DNA of 51,056 nt, taken from Porphyromonadaceae bacterium UBA7207. Lineage in GTDB: Bacteria; Bacteroidota; Bacteroidia; Bacteroidales; Muribaculaceae. Under the pieces are notes generated by a model. That model saw only the letters and a program-made list of their open reading frames with translations. It made no database searches and had not been told where the DNA came from. The stretch spans positions 1 to 51,056 of the forward strand of contig DKUJ01000006.1 in assembly GCA_002490635.1 (NCBI GenBank). Reading direction: 5' to 3'. Shown in pieces: positions 1-8,469 of the stretch; position 1 is the first letter of the stretch, and each line of letters opens with the position of its first letter. The translations under genes were made by a program, and so were the position numbers.

Positions 1-23
1 CTAACCGACTGAGCTATTGAAGC
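1..23 (-). tRNA. tRNA gene, 5' part only
   Basis: Read on the minus strand, the bases from 23 down to 1 give a 7-base acceptor strand (GCTTCAA), then TA at positions 8-9, then the classic D-arm GCTCAGTCGGTTAG. This is the 5' third of a tRNA that continues beyond the left edge of the window. The anticodon is not included, so the amino acid cannot be named. A well-formed promoter lies just upstream at 58-90 on the same strand. Confidence 0.85.
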
Positions 24-57
24 AGTTGCTTGCACGCCCTCTGGCGGCTTTTGCGGT

Positions 58-90
58 GCAAAGATACGGCGTTTTTTGCGACTCTGCAAA
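58..90 (-). promoter_or_regulatory. Promoter of the tRNA gene
   Basis: On the minus strand the -7 element TATCTTTGC is at 66-58 and a TTTG -33 element at 90-87, with 20 bases between them. This matches the Bacteroidetes consensus TTTG-N19/20-TAnnTTTG. Transcription would start near position 52, giving about 30 bases of leader before the tRNA 5' end. Confidence 0.8.
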
Positions 91-361
91 ATTTCAGTGA
101 ACTTTTTTTCAAAAAAATTGTCGCGCCCATACGCGCTTCGCGCCCGCGCAGGATTTTATAAGGCCTAAGTAGTCTGTGGTAAGTAGTTTAACAGGCCGAT
201 AAGCTCCGGCCTGACTTTGATGGAGCGTAGCTGCGGTTACGTGACAGAGAAGGAAGGGTGGAGACTGCGGCATAGGGCAAGAAGATGGTATAAACTAATT
301 TTCAAAGACTACTTAAAACCGGTAAACATACATAATGGCCGATGCATCACCCGCGTTGGCA
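91..361. other. Gene-free stretch with repeated octamer
   Basis: I see no convincing gene here. The octamer TAAGTAGT occurs at 166-173 and 180-187, and its complement ACTACTTA at 308-315; with flanking bases the copies at 166-175 and 306-315 form a 10-base inverted repeat. A 7-bp hairpin (CAGGCCG/CGGCCTG) lies inside at 192-213. The block lies upstream of the promoter at 362-394, so it is either an operator-like region or an independent structured RNA. Neither can be proven from the sequence. No known riboswitch signature was recognised. Confidence 0.4.
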
Positions 362-394
362 TTTGCAAAGGAATATTAAAAGTTGTAACTTTGC
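362..394 (+). promoter_or_regulatory. Promoter of the TonB receptor operon
   Basis: TTTG at 362-365, 20 bases, then TAACTTTGC at 386-394: a near-perfect Bacteroidetes promoter. Transcription would start near 400, leaving a leader of roughly 50 bases before the ATG at 454. Confidence 0.8.
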
Positions 395-453
395 ACCGTC
401 TAAAACCTTAGGGCAGCATTTGCTCCCAAGCTAATCATTAACATATCATTGCA

Positions 454-3183
454 ATGAGACGACTACTATCTGTGTTTCTGGTGCTTTGCCTCGCTCAGGC
501 CATAGCCTGGGCCCAGGGCGCGACAATGAATTGCCGCGGCACCGTAGTGGACGAGGAGGGCGAAGCCGTAATCGGCGCCAGCATCGTCATCACCGGCGGC
601 CGCGCGCTGGGCACAACCGACATCGACGGCCACTTCGATGTTCGGGTGCCTGCCGACACCCGCAGCCTCACCATCACCTACGTTGGCTACAAAAGCGAAA
701 CAGTAAACGCCCGTGCCGACATGGGCACCATCACTCTCCAACCTTCCAGCGAGATTCTCAACGACGTGGTGGTTACCCAGAGTCTTGCGCGCACACGCCA
801 GACACCAGTGGCTGTCTCGCAGGTAAACCGCGCCGAAATCGACCTCAAGCTGGGCACCCAGGAACTTCCCGAAGTTCTCAACACCACCCCCGGCGTTTGG
901 GCCACCAAGGACGGCGGCGGCTTCGGCGACGCAAAAATAAACATGCGCGGTTTCCAGAGCGCAAACGTGGCCGTGCTCGTGAACGGCATCCCCGTGAACG
1001 ACATGGAAGGCGGATGGGTGTACTGGAGCAACTGGGCCGGCCTGGGCGATGTGGCATCCAGCATCCAGACACAGCGCGGCCTCGGCGCAGCCGTTCTCTC
1101 GGCTCCGTCGATCGGCGGCACCATCAACATAACCACCCAGAGCCTCGATGCCGAGCGCGGCGGCAACGTGTGGTACGGATTCGGTAACGACGGCATGAAC
1201 AGCATGGGCGCCAAAGTGAGCACCGGCCTCCTCAAAGGCGGCTGGGCGATAACCGTGCAGGGCTCGCGCAAATGGGGCGACGGTTACATCCAGGGCACCG
1301 ACTTCAACGCCTACAACTATTTTGTGAACGTGAGCAAGCGCATCAACGCAAACCACCAGCTGTCGCTCACCGCCTTCGGCGCTCCGCAGACCCACAACAA
1401 ACGCGGCAACAAGGATGGTCTCAGCATCATCAACTACCAGACCTACGCCAAGCGCGTGATGGGCTCCGAAAGCCCCTACCGCTACAACGCCACCTTCGGC
1501 TACGACCGCCACGGAAAGGTGCGCTCGTCCAACCGCAACACATACCACAAACCCCAGATTTCGCTCGCGCACATCTGGCAGATTGACAAAAAGAGCAGCC
1601 TCTCCACAACAGCCTATGTATCGCTCGCCACCGGCGGCGGATACTCCGGCCAGGGCCGCGGAACCTACAACGGCGCTTCGCTGAGCAACAACAGCTGGTA
1701 CGGCGCGACCAACGGCGCGGTGAACACCCTCTTCCGCTGCGACGACGGCACTTTCGACTATGCCGCAATCCAGGAAATGAACATGGCCTCCACCACCGGC
1801 TCCAACATGGTGATGAGCGAGAGCAACAACTCCCACAACTGGTACGGACTCGTTTCCACCTATCAGAACCGCTTCTTCGACGGCAAACTCAATTTCCTGG
1901 CCGGTGTGGACCTTCGCTACTATGTGGGATACCACAACAACAAGATTATCGACCTCTACGACGGCGAATACTTCATGGACGACAGCTCCCGCAAGAACGT
2001 GAAGCCCTACAACAACGCCGCAGCCGCCGACCCCAACTGGAAATACGAGAAACTCGGCGTGGGCGACGTGGTGTACCGCGACTATGAAGGCCGCACAAAC
2101 CAGGAAGGCGCATACGTGCAGGGAGAACTCTCGCTGCTCAAGAAACGCCTCACCCTGGTGCTCTCCGGCTCGCTGAGCAACACCGGATACGAACGTATCG
2201 ACCACTTCTACTACGACAAGGACCACTCCCACAGCGGAACCTTCAACTTCCTCGGAGGCACCGCCAAGTTCGGCGCCAACTACAACTTCGACCGCCACAA
2301 CAGCGCATTCTTCAATATCGGCTACATCAGCCGCGCCCCGTTCTTCGCCAACGGCGTGTTCCTGCAGCAGGCAACCTCCAACGCCACCAACCCCGACCCT
2401 GTGAACGAGAAAGTGTTCTCCGTGGAAGCCGGCTACAACTTCCGCAGCCGCATATTCTCGGCCACCGTCAACGGATACTACACCAAGTGGCTCGACAAAA
2501 CCAGCGTGCGCGGCGGCGTGATCGAGCAGGGACAGCATGCCGGCGACCGCTATGCGCTCAACCTCACCGGCGTGAACGCCCGCCACATGGGCATCGAGGT
2601 GAACTTCACCCTCGTTCCCGCCAAATGGGTGGAAATAACAGGCATGCTCTCCATCGGCGACTACATCTGGGACAGCAACGCCAAAGGCTACTACTACAAC
2701 CAGCTCGGCCAGCCCCTCAAGAACAGCGCCGGCGACATCGCCTCCGGCATCATGGCCGAAGACCACGCATGGGGCATCCTGAACCAGAAAGGCGTGAAAG
2801 TGGGCGGCTCCGCACAGACCACCGCCGCGCTCGGCGTAAGCTTCCGTCCCTTCCAGGGCTTCCGCATCGGTGCCGACTGGAAAGTGAGCGACCGCAACTA
2901 CTCCGACTACTCCATCAGCACCCCGAGCTTCAACTCCACAGTCGACATCGCCAACCCCTGGCGCATTCCCTGGGGCAACCAGTTCGACATCAACGCCTCC
3001 TACAGCTTCCCCATCGGCGGCGTACGCGCCACCCTCTACGGCAACGTCCACAACCTGTTCAATTACAACTACGTGATGGACGCCTGGGGTAGCTCATCCG
3101 AGGATGTGACCTGGGAAAACGTCTACGGAACATTCTACTCCTTCGGACGCACCTATTCCATGAAGCTCCGTATCAACTTCTAA
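454..3183 (+). CDS. TonB-dependent outer-membrane receptor
   Basis: This 909-residue protein should import a ligand across the outer membrane using TonB energy. A signal peptide covers about residues 1-20 (cut after AWA). Residues about 26-96 form a carboxypeptidase-regulatory-like beta-sandwich, common at the front of Bacteroidetes receptors. A plug domain follows (about 108-230) with the typical NMRGF and VLVNGIPVND stretches. The rest is a beta-barrel rich in aromatic residues that ends in Phe, as expected for BamA-assembled proteins. It is not followed by a SusD gene, so it is not a standard glycan SusC/D pair. The next gene, 13 bases downstream, encodes a lipoprotein and is almost certainly co-transcribed. 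The substrate cannot be told from the sequence. Confidence 0.93.
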   Translation: MRRLLSVFLVLCLAQAIAWAQGATMNCRGTVVDEEGEAVIGASIVITGGRALGTTDIDGHFDVRVPADTRSLTITYVGYKSETVNARADMGTITLQPSSEILNDVVVTQSLARTRQTPVAVSQVNRAEIDLKLGTQELPEVLNTTPGVWATKDGGGFGDAKINMRGFQSANVAVLVNGIPVNDMEGGWVYWSNWAGLGDVASSIQTQRGLGAAVLSAPSIGGTINITTQSLDAERGGNVWYGFGNDGMNSMGAKVSTGLLKGGWAITVQGSRKWGDGYIQGTDFNAYNYFVNVSKRINANHQLSLTAFGAPQTHNKRGNKDGLSIINYQTYAKRVMGSESPYRYNATFGYDRHGKVRSSNRNTYHKPQISLAHIWQIDKKSSLSTTAYVSLATGGGYSGQGRGTYNGASLSNNSWYGATNGAVNTLFRCDDGTFDYAAIQEMNMASTTGSNMVMSESNNSHNWYGLVSTYQNRFFDGKLNFLAGVDLRYYVGYHNNKIIDLYDGEYFMDDSSRKNVKPYNNAAAADPNWKYEKLGVGDVVYRDYEGRTNQEGAYVQGELSLLKKRLTLVLSGSLSNTGYERIDHFYYDKDHSHSGTFNFLGGTAKFGANYNFDRHNSAFFNIGYISRAPFFANGVFLQQATSNATNPDPVNEKVFSVEAGYNFRSRIFSATVNGYYTKWLDKTSVRGGVIEQGQHAGDRYALNLTGVNARHMGIEVNFTLVPAKWVEITGMLSIGDYIWDSNAKGYYYNQLGQPLKNSAGDIASGIMAEDHAWGILNQKGVKVGGSAQTTAALGVSFRPFQGFRIGADWKVSDRNYSDYSISTPSFNSTVDIANPWRIPWGNQFDINASYSFPIGGVRATLYGNVHNLFNYNYVMDAWGSSSEDVTWENVYGTFYSFGRTYSMKLRINF

Positions 3184-3196
3184 CCATCAGCACACA

Positions 3197-5173
3197 ATGA
3201 AAGCTAAAAAATATATCCGTGCGGCCGTGGCCGTGGCTGTGGCCCTCGGCGCCGCCGCCTGCGACGAAAACGCCTGGAACGACCACCTCAACGGGTTCGA
3301 CAAAATCGAAGACCAGCCCGTGGCCGACGTGCAGACAGTGGAATACACCCTCGCCAGTGCCGACTACTCAACAATAGCCGGCCTCGAGGCCAACAAAACC
3401 ATCGCCGGCGAAGACGGCGCCGCAGCTCTCGCCGCCGTAGGCTCGCTGAAAAGCTTCTCCGCGGAAGCTCCGGCATCGCTGTATGTGCCCGCGTTCCTCT
3501 CCACCTCCGGCTTCCCCTACTTCACCCTCACCCAGGGCTCGGCGGTGAAGCTCACCTACAACAAGCGCGTGGCTGAAGATCCTGCACTCCAGCAGGCTCG
3601 CGAAGCACAGATTCTCAAAGTCGACGCCGACTATTATACGGAATTCGTATGGGAAAGCGAGGAAAACTTCGTGGACGCCTTCGCTCCCTCCCACCCCGCA
3701 GCCGAATATCTGCCGGCATTCCTCACCGACGTAGCCGATCCCAACGACGGCATATATGCAATCGTTTCCTACAAGCAGGCTCTCCAGGAGCCCTCGTTCG
3801 GTGGCGGCGGCAGCACCCCTTCGGGACCCGTTGAACTCTTCGCCCAGACATTCACCGAAGACCTCGGCGCATTCACCATCGACAACAGGAACATGCCCGC
3901 CGACCTCGAATACATCTGGTCGTGGGGCGGAAGCAACTACGGCGCCAAGGCATCGGCCTTCGCCAACGGCACTTCCTATGCCTCGGAATCGTGGCTGGTA
4001 TCGCCTGTAGTGGACCTCTCCGGCGCAAGCGGCTGCACAATGGTGTTCGAGCACGTGGTCAACAAATTCCCCGACCTGGAATTCGCCAAAGCCAACTGCA
4101 CACTCTGGGGACAGGTCGATGGCCAGAACACATGGACCCAGATTACCATTCCCACATACTCGGGCAACGACAGCTGGTCGTTCGTGAGCAGCGGCGACGT
4201 GAGCCTGGCAGCCTTCGACGGCAAGAAAATGCGCTTCGCATTCAAATATGTCAGCGAAGACGGCAAGAGCGGAACGTGGGAAGTGAAGAACCTCACCATC
4301 ACAGGAACACCCGGTGCCAAAGCTCCCGCCCGCGCAGGTGTGTTCGTTCCCACCGAGAACCGCAACGCCATCTACCACTACGACGGCACCAAATGGACAG
4401 CACCCGCCGACATGGTAATGCTCCAGCCCGCCGACTATACTGAAATGGGCCAGAGCCACCCCAACCTCAGCAAAGCCGAACCGTTCATCAGCGTATGGCT
4501 GATGCGCCAGTTCCCCTATGCTGCCGAAGGCGACGTGAAGAATGTTGTATGGAACCACTACGCTTCCGGAGCTTCCTCCTACGACTGCAGCCAGTATGTA
4601 TTCGACGGCCTTGTGTGGACTCCCAACAATTTCGTTGAAGAATGCACCGAACAGTTCGTGTACGCACCCACCGGATGGATCTACGACCCCAACGTTACCA
4701 TCAACCTCCCCGCCGGCAAGAACCAGCCCGAAAGCACAAAGTACTTCCAGGCCTGCGTGGACTGGGTGTTCGAGAACATCTGCAAGCCCCTCGGCGACAC
4801 AAGCATCAAGAGCGGTCTGTTCTACATCAGCTCCTACGGCAACAACGAGTACTATTCCGGCACCTCGGCATTCCAGGGCAATGTGGACCTGCGCCCCAGC
4901 GCCGCACAGGCACAGTACCCGGCCGAATACGGCTCCATGAGCGACGATGAAATCGTGGCTCTCGAAAAGAAACGCTTCATGGAAGAAGTCATGCCCGGCG
5001 CTCTTGCCATGCTCCACCCCGACGCCAAGCCCATGGACGGCATCGAAGTGCTGTACATCATCAACTTCAGCGTCTACAACGGCTCTGCCACCACTCCCTA
5101 CACGGCAACATTCAAAGTAGTTGCCCCCGGCACATTCGAGCCTGTAGGCTGCACCTGGGACGAAGCCGAATAA
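3197..5173 (+). CDS. Surface-type lipoprotein, choice-of-anchor J-like
   Basis: A 658-residue predicted lipoprotein: basic start, Ala/Val-rich hydrophobic stretch and lipobox ending GAAAC with the lipidated Cys at 22, followed by acidic DEN, which resembles the Bacteroidetes surface-export signal. After an N-terminal region (about 23-200) comes a short GGGGS linker near residue 202. Residues about 205-375 have the pattern of a choice-of-anchor J beta-sandwich (alternating W/F strands, a SESWLVSPVVDLS stretch, ending in LTITG). The C-terminal 280 residues are unassigned. It begins 13 bases after the TonB receptor and ends at a strong terminator, so the two form a two-gene unit. A likely role is ligand capture for the receptor; this is inference from position only. 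Confidence 0.7.
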   Translation: MKAKKYIRAAVAVAVALGAAACDENAWNDHLNGFDKIEDQPVADVQTVEYTLASADYSTIAGLEANKTIAGEDGAAALAAVGSLKSFSAEAPASLYVPAFLSTSGFPYFTLTQGSAVKLTYNKRVAEDPALQQAREAQILKVDADYYTEFVWESEENFVDAFAPSHPAAEYLPAFLTDVADPNDGIYAIVSYKQALQEPSFGGGGSTPSGPVELFAQTFTEDLGAFTIDNRNMPADLEYIWSWGGSNYGAKASAFANGTSYASESWLVSPVVDLSGASGCTMVFEHVVNKFPDLEFAKANCTLWGQVDGQNTWTQITIPTYSGNDSWSFVSSGDVSLAAFDGKKMRFAFKYVSEDGKSGTWEVKNLTITGTPGAKAPARAGVFVPTENRNAIYHYDGTKWTAPADMVMLQPADYTEMGQSHPNLSKAEPFISVWLMRQFPYAAEGDVKNVVWNHYASGASSYDCSQYVFDGLVWTPNNFVEECTEQFVYAPTGWIYDPNVTINLPAGKNQPESTKYFQACVDWVFENICKPLGDTSIKSGLFYISSYGNNEYYSGTSAFQGNVDLRPSAAQAQYPAEYGSMSDDEIVALEKKRFMEEVMPGALAMLHPDAKPMDGIEVLYIINFSVYNGSATTPYTATFKVVAPGTFEPVGCTWDEAE

Positions 5174-5199
5174 CAATACACATAAAACAATATCCCCAT

Positions 5200-5240
5200 G
5201 TCGGGGACATGCCGGTGAGGTATGTCCCCGACTCTTTTTT
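5200..5240 (+). terminator. Intrinsic terminator of the receptor operon
   Basis: An 11-bp perfect stem (5200-5210 with 5222-5232, arm GTCGGGGACAT) with an 11-base loop, followed by TCTTTTTT. It lies 27 bases after the lipoprotein stop. Confidence 0.92.
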
Positions 5241-5332
5241 GCCGTTTCATGTTTCAATCATATCACAAAGATTACAGAAGCGACACAACCTATACAATTC
5301 TGCAACGATTCCTATAAAAAAAGATTGCCGGC

Positions 5333-5364
5333 TTTCGCATTCTGGTTGAAGAGTATAATTTTGC
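5333..5364 (+). promoter_or_regulatory. Promoter of the serine hydrolase gene
   Basis: TTTC at 5333-5336 (one mismatch to TTTG), 20 bases (5337-5356 if the last T is shared; 19 to the TA), then TAATTTTGC at 5356-5364. The first in-frame ATG is at 5372, only 8 bases after the -7 element, so the mRNA would be leaderless or translation starts further in. Confidence 0.7.
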
Positions 5365-5371
5365 CGGCATA

Positions 5372-6625
5372 ATGAAAAAAGAGATGTCACACAAAGGCAC
5401 AGGCTCACGCCGCATGTTCATGCTGCTCGACATGGCGGTGCTGCTGCTGGCCATCCTTCCTGCCATAGTGTCCTGCTCCCGGCGCGACATCTACCGCGCC
5501 GACCACGGTGTGCCTCAATGCGAGATCACCGGCAGCCTGGACTCACTGTTCGGCTCCATTTTCAAGCCTGGCGAGCCAGGCGGTATAATCTGCGTGACCC
5601 GAAACGACAGTGTGGTCTACAAGACAGCATTCGGCATGGCCCGCCTCGACTCCGCCGAGCGAATCACCGACTCCACCATCTTCAATATCTCGTCGGCATC
5701 GAAGATTTTCACATCGGCCGCCCTGCTCAAACTCGCCGAACTGGGCACAATCAGCCTCGACGACCCTCTGGCCAAGTACTTTCCCGAGTTCCCGGAAAAC
5801 ATATTCAAGAAAATAACCATCCGCCACATCCTCACCCACAGTTCCGGCCTGCCCGACATGCGGCCGCTGAACATGGAACAGTGGAACCGATATCTCACCT
5901 GCCATAATTCAGTATTCGGCCACGACAAAGACTACCGCCTTTATGGCACCGAAGACGAACACATGCAGATATTCCAGAATCTCGACACTGTGGCCTTCGA
6001 AGCCGGCACACACTACCAGCGCGACGACCCTGCATATATACTTGTGGCACCGCTGATCGAGCGCATCACAGGCCAATCGTTCGACCGCTGGATGCGCGAC
6101 AGCATATTCAATCCCGCCGACATGCCCGACGCATTCTACTTCCGCGCCGGATCACGCCGCCCGCGGCTTGCCCACGGATACACCATCGCCGATCCATCCT
6201 CACGTCCGCGTTCTTTCAGAAGCAACGATGGCAGATGGGACGAATACGACTACGGCGAAGCCGACTATTTCCTCACCAAGGCCGACCGCGGAGCATGCAG
6301 CACCGCCCGAGGATTCCTGCGGTGGAACAAGGCTCTCAGATGCGGGAAAATCATCAGCGACTCCTCGCTGAAACTCATGGAAAGCCCTATTGCCGTAACC
6401 GACATTCCCGACACCTGGTACGGACTTGGGACAGCGATATACGCTCCCGATTCGATGCCACGCCGCATCTATCACATGAACAGCAACGGCGGCTTCACAG
6501 CCATGGAAATATACTGGCCGGACCGCGATGTAGGCTGCGTGGTGTTTTCCAACCGCAACGATTGGAAGCCTATGACCATCCTGCACAAACTCGACAGCAT
6601 TTTCATGGCAAAAGACTGGATCTGA
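5372..6625 (+). CDS. Serine hydrolase, beta-lactamase/DD-peptidase-like lipoprotein
   Basis: A 417-residue member of the class C beta-lactamase-like family (serine esterases and DD-peptidases). The nucleophile motif SxxK is at 108-111 (S-A-S-K), followed by a hydrophobic helix. The usual YxN tyrosine motif is replaced by Y-Q-R. The third motif appears as HMNSNGGF near the end. A hydrophobic segment (about 16-33) and AIVSC make Cys35 a likely lipidation site. With the promoter ending at 5364, the ATG at 5372 gives an essentially leaderless mRNA; the ATG at 5414 (MFMLLDMAV) is a good alternative that also leaves a cleaner signal peptide. Glycerate kinase follows after one base. The substrate is unknown; activity on beta-lactams should not be assumed. 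Confidence 0.85.
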   Translation: MKKEMSHKGTGSRRMFMLLDMAVLLLAILPAIVSCSRRDIYRADHGVPQCEITGSLDSLFGSIFKPGEPGGIICVTRNDSVVYKTAFGMARLDSAERITDSTIFNISSASKIFTSAALLKLAELGTISLDDPLAKYFPEFPENIFKKITIRHILTHSSGLPDMRPLNMEQWNRYLTCHNSVFGHDKDYRLYGTEDEHMQIFQNLDTVAFEAGTHYQRDDPAYILVAPLIERITGQSFDRWMRDSIFNPADMPDAFYFRAGSRRPRLAHGYTIADPSSRPRSFRSNDGRWDEYDYGEADYFLTKADRGACSTARGFLRWNKALRCGKIISDSSLKLMESPIAVTDIPDTWYGLGTAIYAPDSMPRRIYHMNSNGGFTAMEIYWPDRDVGCVVFSNRNDWKPMTILHKLDSIFMAKDWI

Positions 6626-6626
6626 C

Positions 6627-7772
6627 ATGCATCCAGTCAAAATAGTGGTAGCCTGCGACTCCTTCAAAGGCTGCATGAGTTCAAAGGAAGTAAACGCCGC
6701 GGTAGCCCTCGGGCTGCGAGCGGCGTTGCCACATGCCACCGTGCGGTGTCTGGCCGTAGGCGATGGCGGCGAAGGCACAGCAGCGGCAGTTGCCGAATCT
6801 GCGGGTATGGATTCATACCCCGTACCGGTGACTCTGCCACATGGCATGCCTGCAAAAGCTTTCTACTACCGCAACAACGACCTTGCATGGCTCGACGCCG
6901 CTTCGGCCATAGGCCTTGCTTCCGTGCCAGCGGCCATGCGCGACCCCGAAGCGCTCGCCTCCGCAGGCCTTGGCCAACTTATTGCCGGGGCCCTCGATGC
7001 CGGCGTGCGCCGCTTCCGCATAGGCCTCGGAGGCTCGGCCACATGCGACGGGGGAATGGGAGCCATGCATGCTCTCGGCTTCCGCTTTCTTGACTCATCG
7101 GGCAGGGAACTCGCGCCATGCGGTGCCTCACTGGGTCGGGTGGCCTCTGTAGACAGGTCTTCCGCCCATCCGCTGCTGCACATGGCAGCCTTTGAAATCG
7201 CCTGCGATGTGCGCTCGCCATTGTGCGGCCCAACGGGTGCGGCACGCATGTTCGCCCCCCAGAAAGGTGCGTCCCCCCTGGCGGTGGAACGCCTTGATAA
7301 AGGACTGCTCGGCTTCGGCAACATGCTCGACCGCATCGCCGGACGAGACATCGCGTCGATGGAAGGCAGCGGAGCCGCAGGCGGAATTGCCGCTGCCATG
7401 GCCGCGTTGCTCGGCGCCGGCCTACACAGCGGCATCGATATGGTGATGGCCGAAATCGGACTCCGCGAAGCTCTATGCGATGCCGACATGGTAATAACCG
7501 GAGAAGGCCGTATCGATGCCCAGACAGCCATGGGCAAAACCGCCTGTGGAATCGCAAACGCGGCGGCGGCGGCAGGAGTGCGGGCAATAGCCGTCTGCGG
7601 CAGCATGGCGCACGATGTCGACCTCTCGACACTGCCATTCGCCGCTGCAATCGCAGCCACTCCGGCGGATTGCCCGCTCCAGGAGGCCATGAAACCGGCA
7701 ATAGCCGCCGGATACATAGCAAAAGCCGCACAGACCATTGCCCTGCGGCAGGTGGTCGGTGCGGCCGTATAA
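6627..7772 (+). CDS. Glycerate kinase
   Basis: A 381-residue protein of the glycerate kinase type 1 family (GarK/GlxK), which phosphorylates D-glycerate with ATP and feeds it to lower glycolysis. Recognisable family stretches are the start VACDSFKGCMSS, VGDGGEGT near residue 45, GLGGSATCDGG near 133 and the ITGEGRID-type motif near 292. Length is normal for the family. The ATG is one base after the stop of the serine hydrolase, so the two share a transcript, although no functional link is evident. Whether the product is 2- or 3-phosphoglycerate cannot be read from the sequence. It ends 20 bases before the convergent barrel gene, with no clear terminator between. Confidence 0.93.
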   Translation: MHPVKIVVACDSFKGCMSSKEVNAAVALGLRAALPHATVRCLAVGDGGEGTAAAVAESAGMDSYPVPVTLPHGMPAKAFYYRNNDLAWLDAASAIGLASVPAAMRDPEALASAGLGQLIAGALDAGVRRFRIGLGGSATCDGGMGAMHALGFRFLDSSGRELAPCGASLGRVASVDRSSAHPLLHMAAFEIACDVRSPLCGPTGAARMFAPQKGASPLAVERLDKGLLGFGNMLDRIAGRDIASMEGSGAAGGIAAAMAALLGAGLHSGIDMVMAEIGLREALCDADMVITGEGRIDAQTAMGKTACGIANAAAAAGVRAIAVCGSMAHDVDLSTLPFAAAIAATPADCPLQEAMKPAIAAGYIAKAAQTIALRQVVGAAV

Positions 7773-7792
7773 TCTTTATCAGAATCTGTTTT

Positions 7793-8434
7793 TCAGAACA
7801 TATAAGCCACTCTTACGGCAAGCTGGCGGTTCTGAGCCGAGAAATCGTCGAGCTTGCGGGTCTTGGCAATGTAGGTCATGCCCCATGTGTACTGAACAGA
7901 AACCTGCCAGCGCTTAAGTAATTCAAAACCACCGCCTACTGCCAGCCCCAGGTCGCCGCCGGCATATTTGAAGGGATGTTCTCCGGAAGTGCCTTTGAAA
8001 GTGCTGTGGCCGGCAAGGATGCCGAATTCCGGACCGCCATAGACAAACGGAGCGATATAATCCTCCAGGCCGTTCATACGCGTCCATTTGAAGCGCAGAT
8101 GCAGCGGAATCTGGATTACATGCAGATTCAGGTTCTCGTTGCCGAAACCTTCGGAAGCCCACAGCTTGCGACTGCCGAGATTGACCTTCGCACCTTCCAT
8201 GTTGTACAAAAGTCCGAAATCGATGCCGAATCCAATGCCGGGAAACATCATCTCGGCCATAACACCGGCCTGGAAGCCCACGGAATGGCCTACCGGCACC
8301 AGCTCCTGCTTGAATTTCAGACTGTTCACGTTCACACCCGCCACAGGTGCGAGCCGGAACTGCGCGGCGGCAGTAACGGGAAGTACCACCAGAAGAAGGG
8401 CAAGAAGACGGATATATGCTTTTTTCATGTTCAT
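7793..8434 (-). CDS. Small outer-membrane beta-barrel protein
   Basis: A 213-residue protein with a signal peptide (MNMKKAYIR start, hydrophobic LALLLVVLP, cut after TAAAQ) and a porin-family/PorT-like barrel: amphipathic strands with Gly and aromatic residues and a final VAYMF ending in Phe. Such eight- to ten-strand barrels are common in Bacteroidales. Two starts six bases apart (8434 and 8428) are possible; both give the same mature protein. It lies 35 bases downstream of the PBP1A gene on the same strand with no promoter visible between, so it is probably read through from it. Function unknown. Confidence 0.82.
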   Translation of the reverse strand: MNMKKAYIRLLALLLVVLPVTAAAQFRLAPVAGVNVNSLKFKQELVPVGHSVGFQAGVMAEMMFPGIGFGIDFGLLYNMEGAKVNLGSRKLWASEGFGNENLNLHVIQIPLHLRFKWTRMNGLEDYIAPFVYGGPEFGILAGHSTFKGTSGEHPFKYAGGDLGLAVGGGFELLKRWQVSVQYTWGMTYIAKTRKLDDFSAQNRQLAVRVAYMF

Positions 8435-8469
8435 CGCTTGAGATTGTATATTTAAGAATATGGTTGAAA

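Noticed and set aside
91..361. Retron or group II intron remnant suggested by the 10-base inverted repeat
   Set aside because: No reverse transcriptase is encoded nearby and the intron core motifs are not recognisable.
217..411. 64-codon frame upstream of the TonB receptor
   Set aside because: It overlaps the consensus promoter at 362-394, has no homology that I recognise and no promoter of its own.
91..453. Riboswitch (cobalamin or TPP) before the TonB receptor
   Set aside because: The conserved boxes of these riboswitches are not visible, and the structured block lies upstream of the best promoter.
466..3051. Long open frame antisense to the TonB receptor (861 codons)
   Set aside because: Composition (runs of V, H, G, A) is that of a reversed high-GC coding strand, with no family features, signal or promoter; the sense gene explains the region.
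3368..5257. Long open frame antisense to the lipoprotein gene
   Set aside because: Same shadow composition; it also runs across the terminator at 5200-5240.
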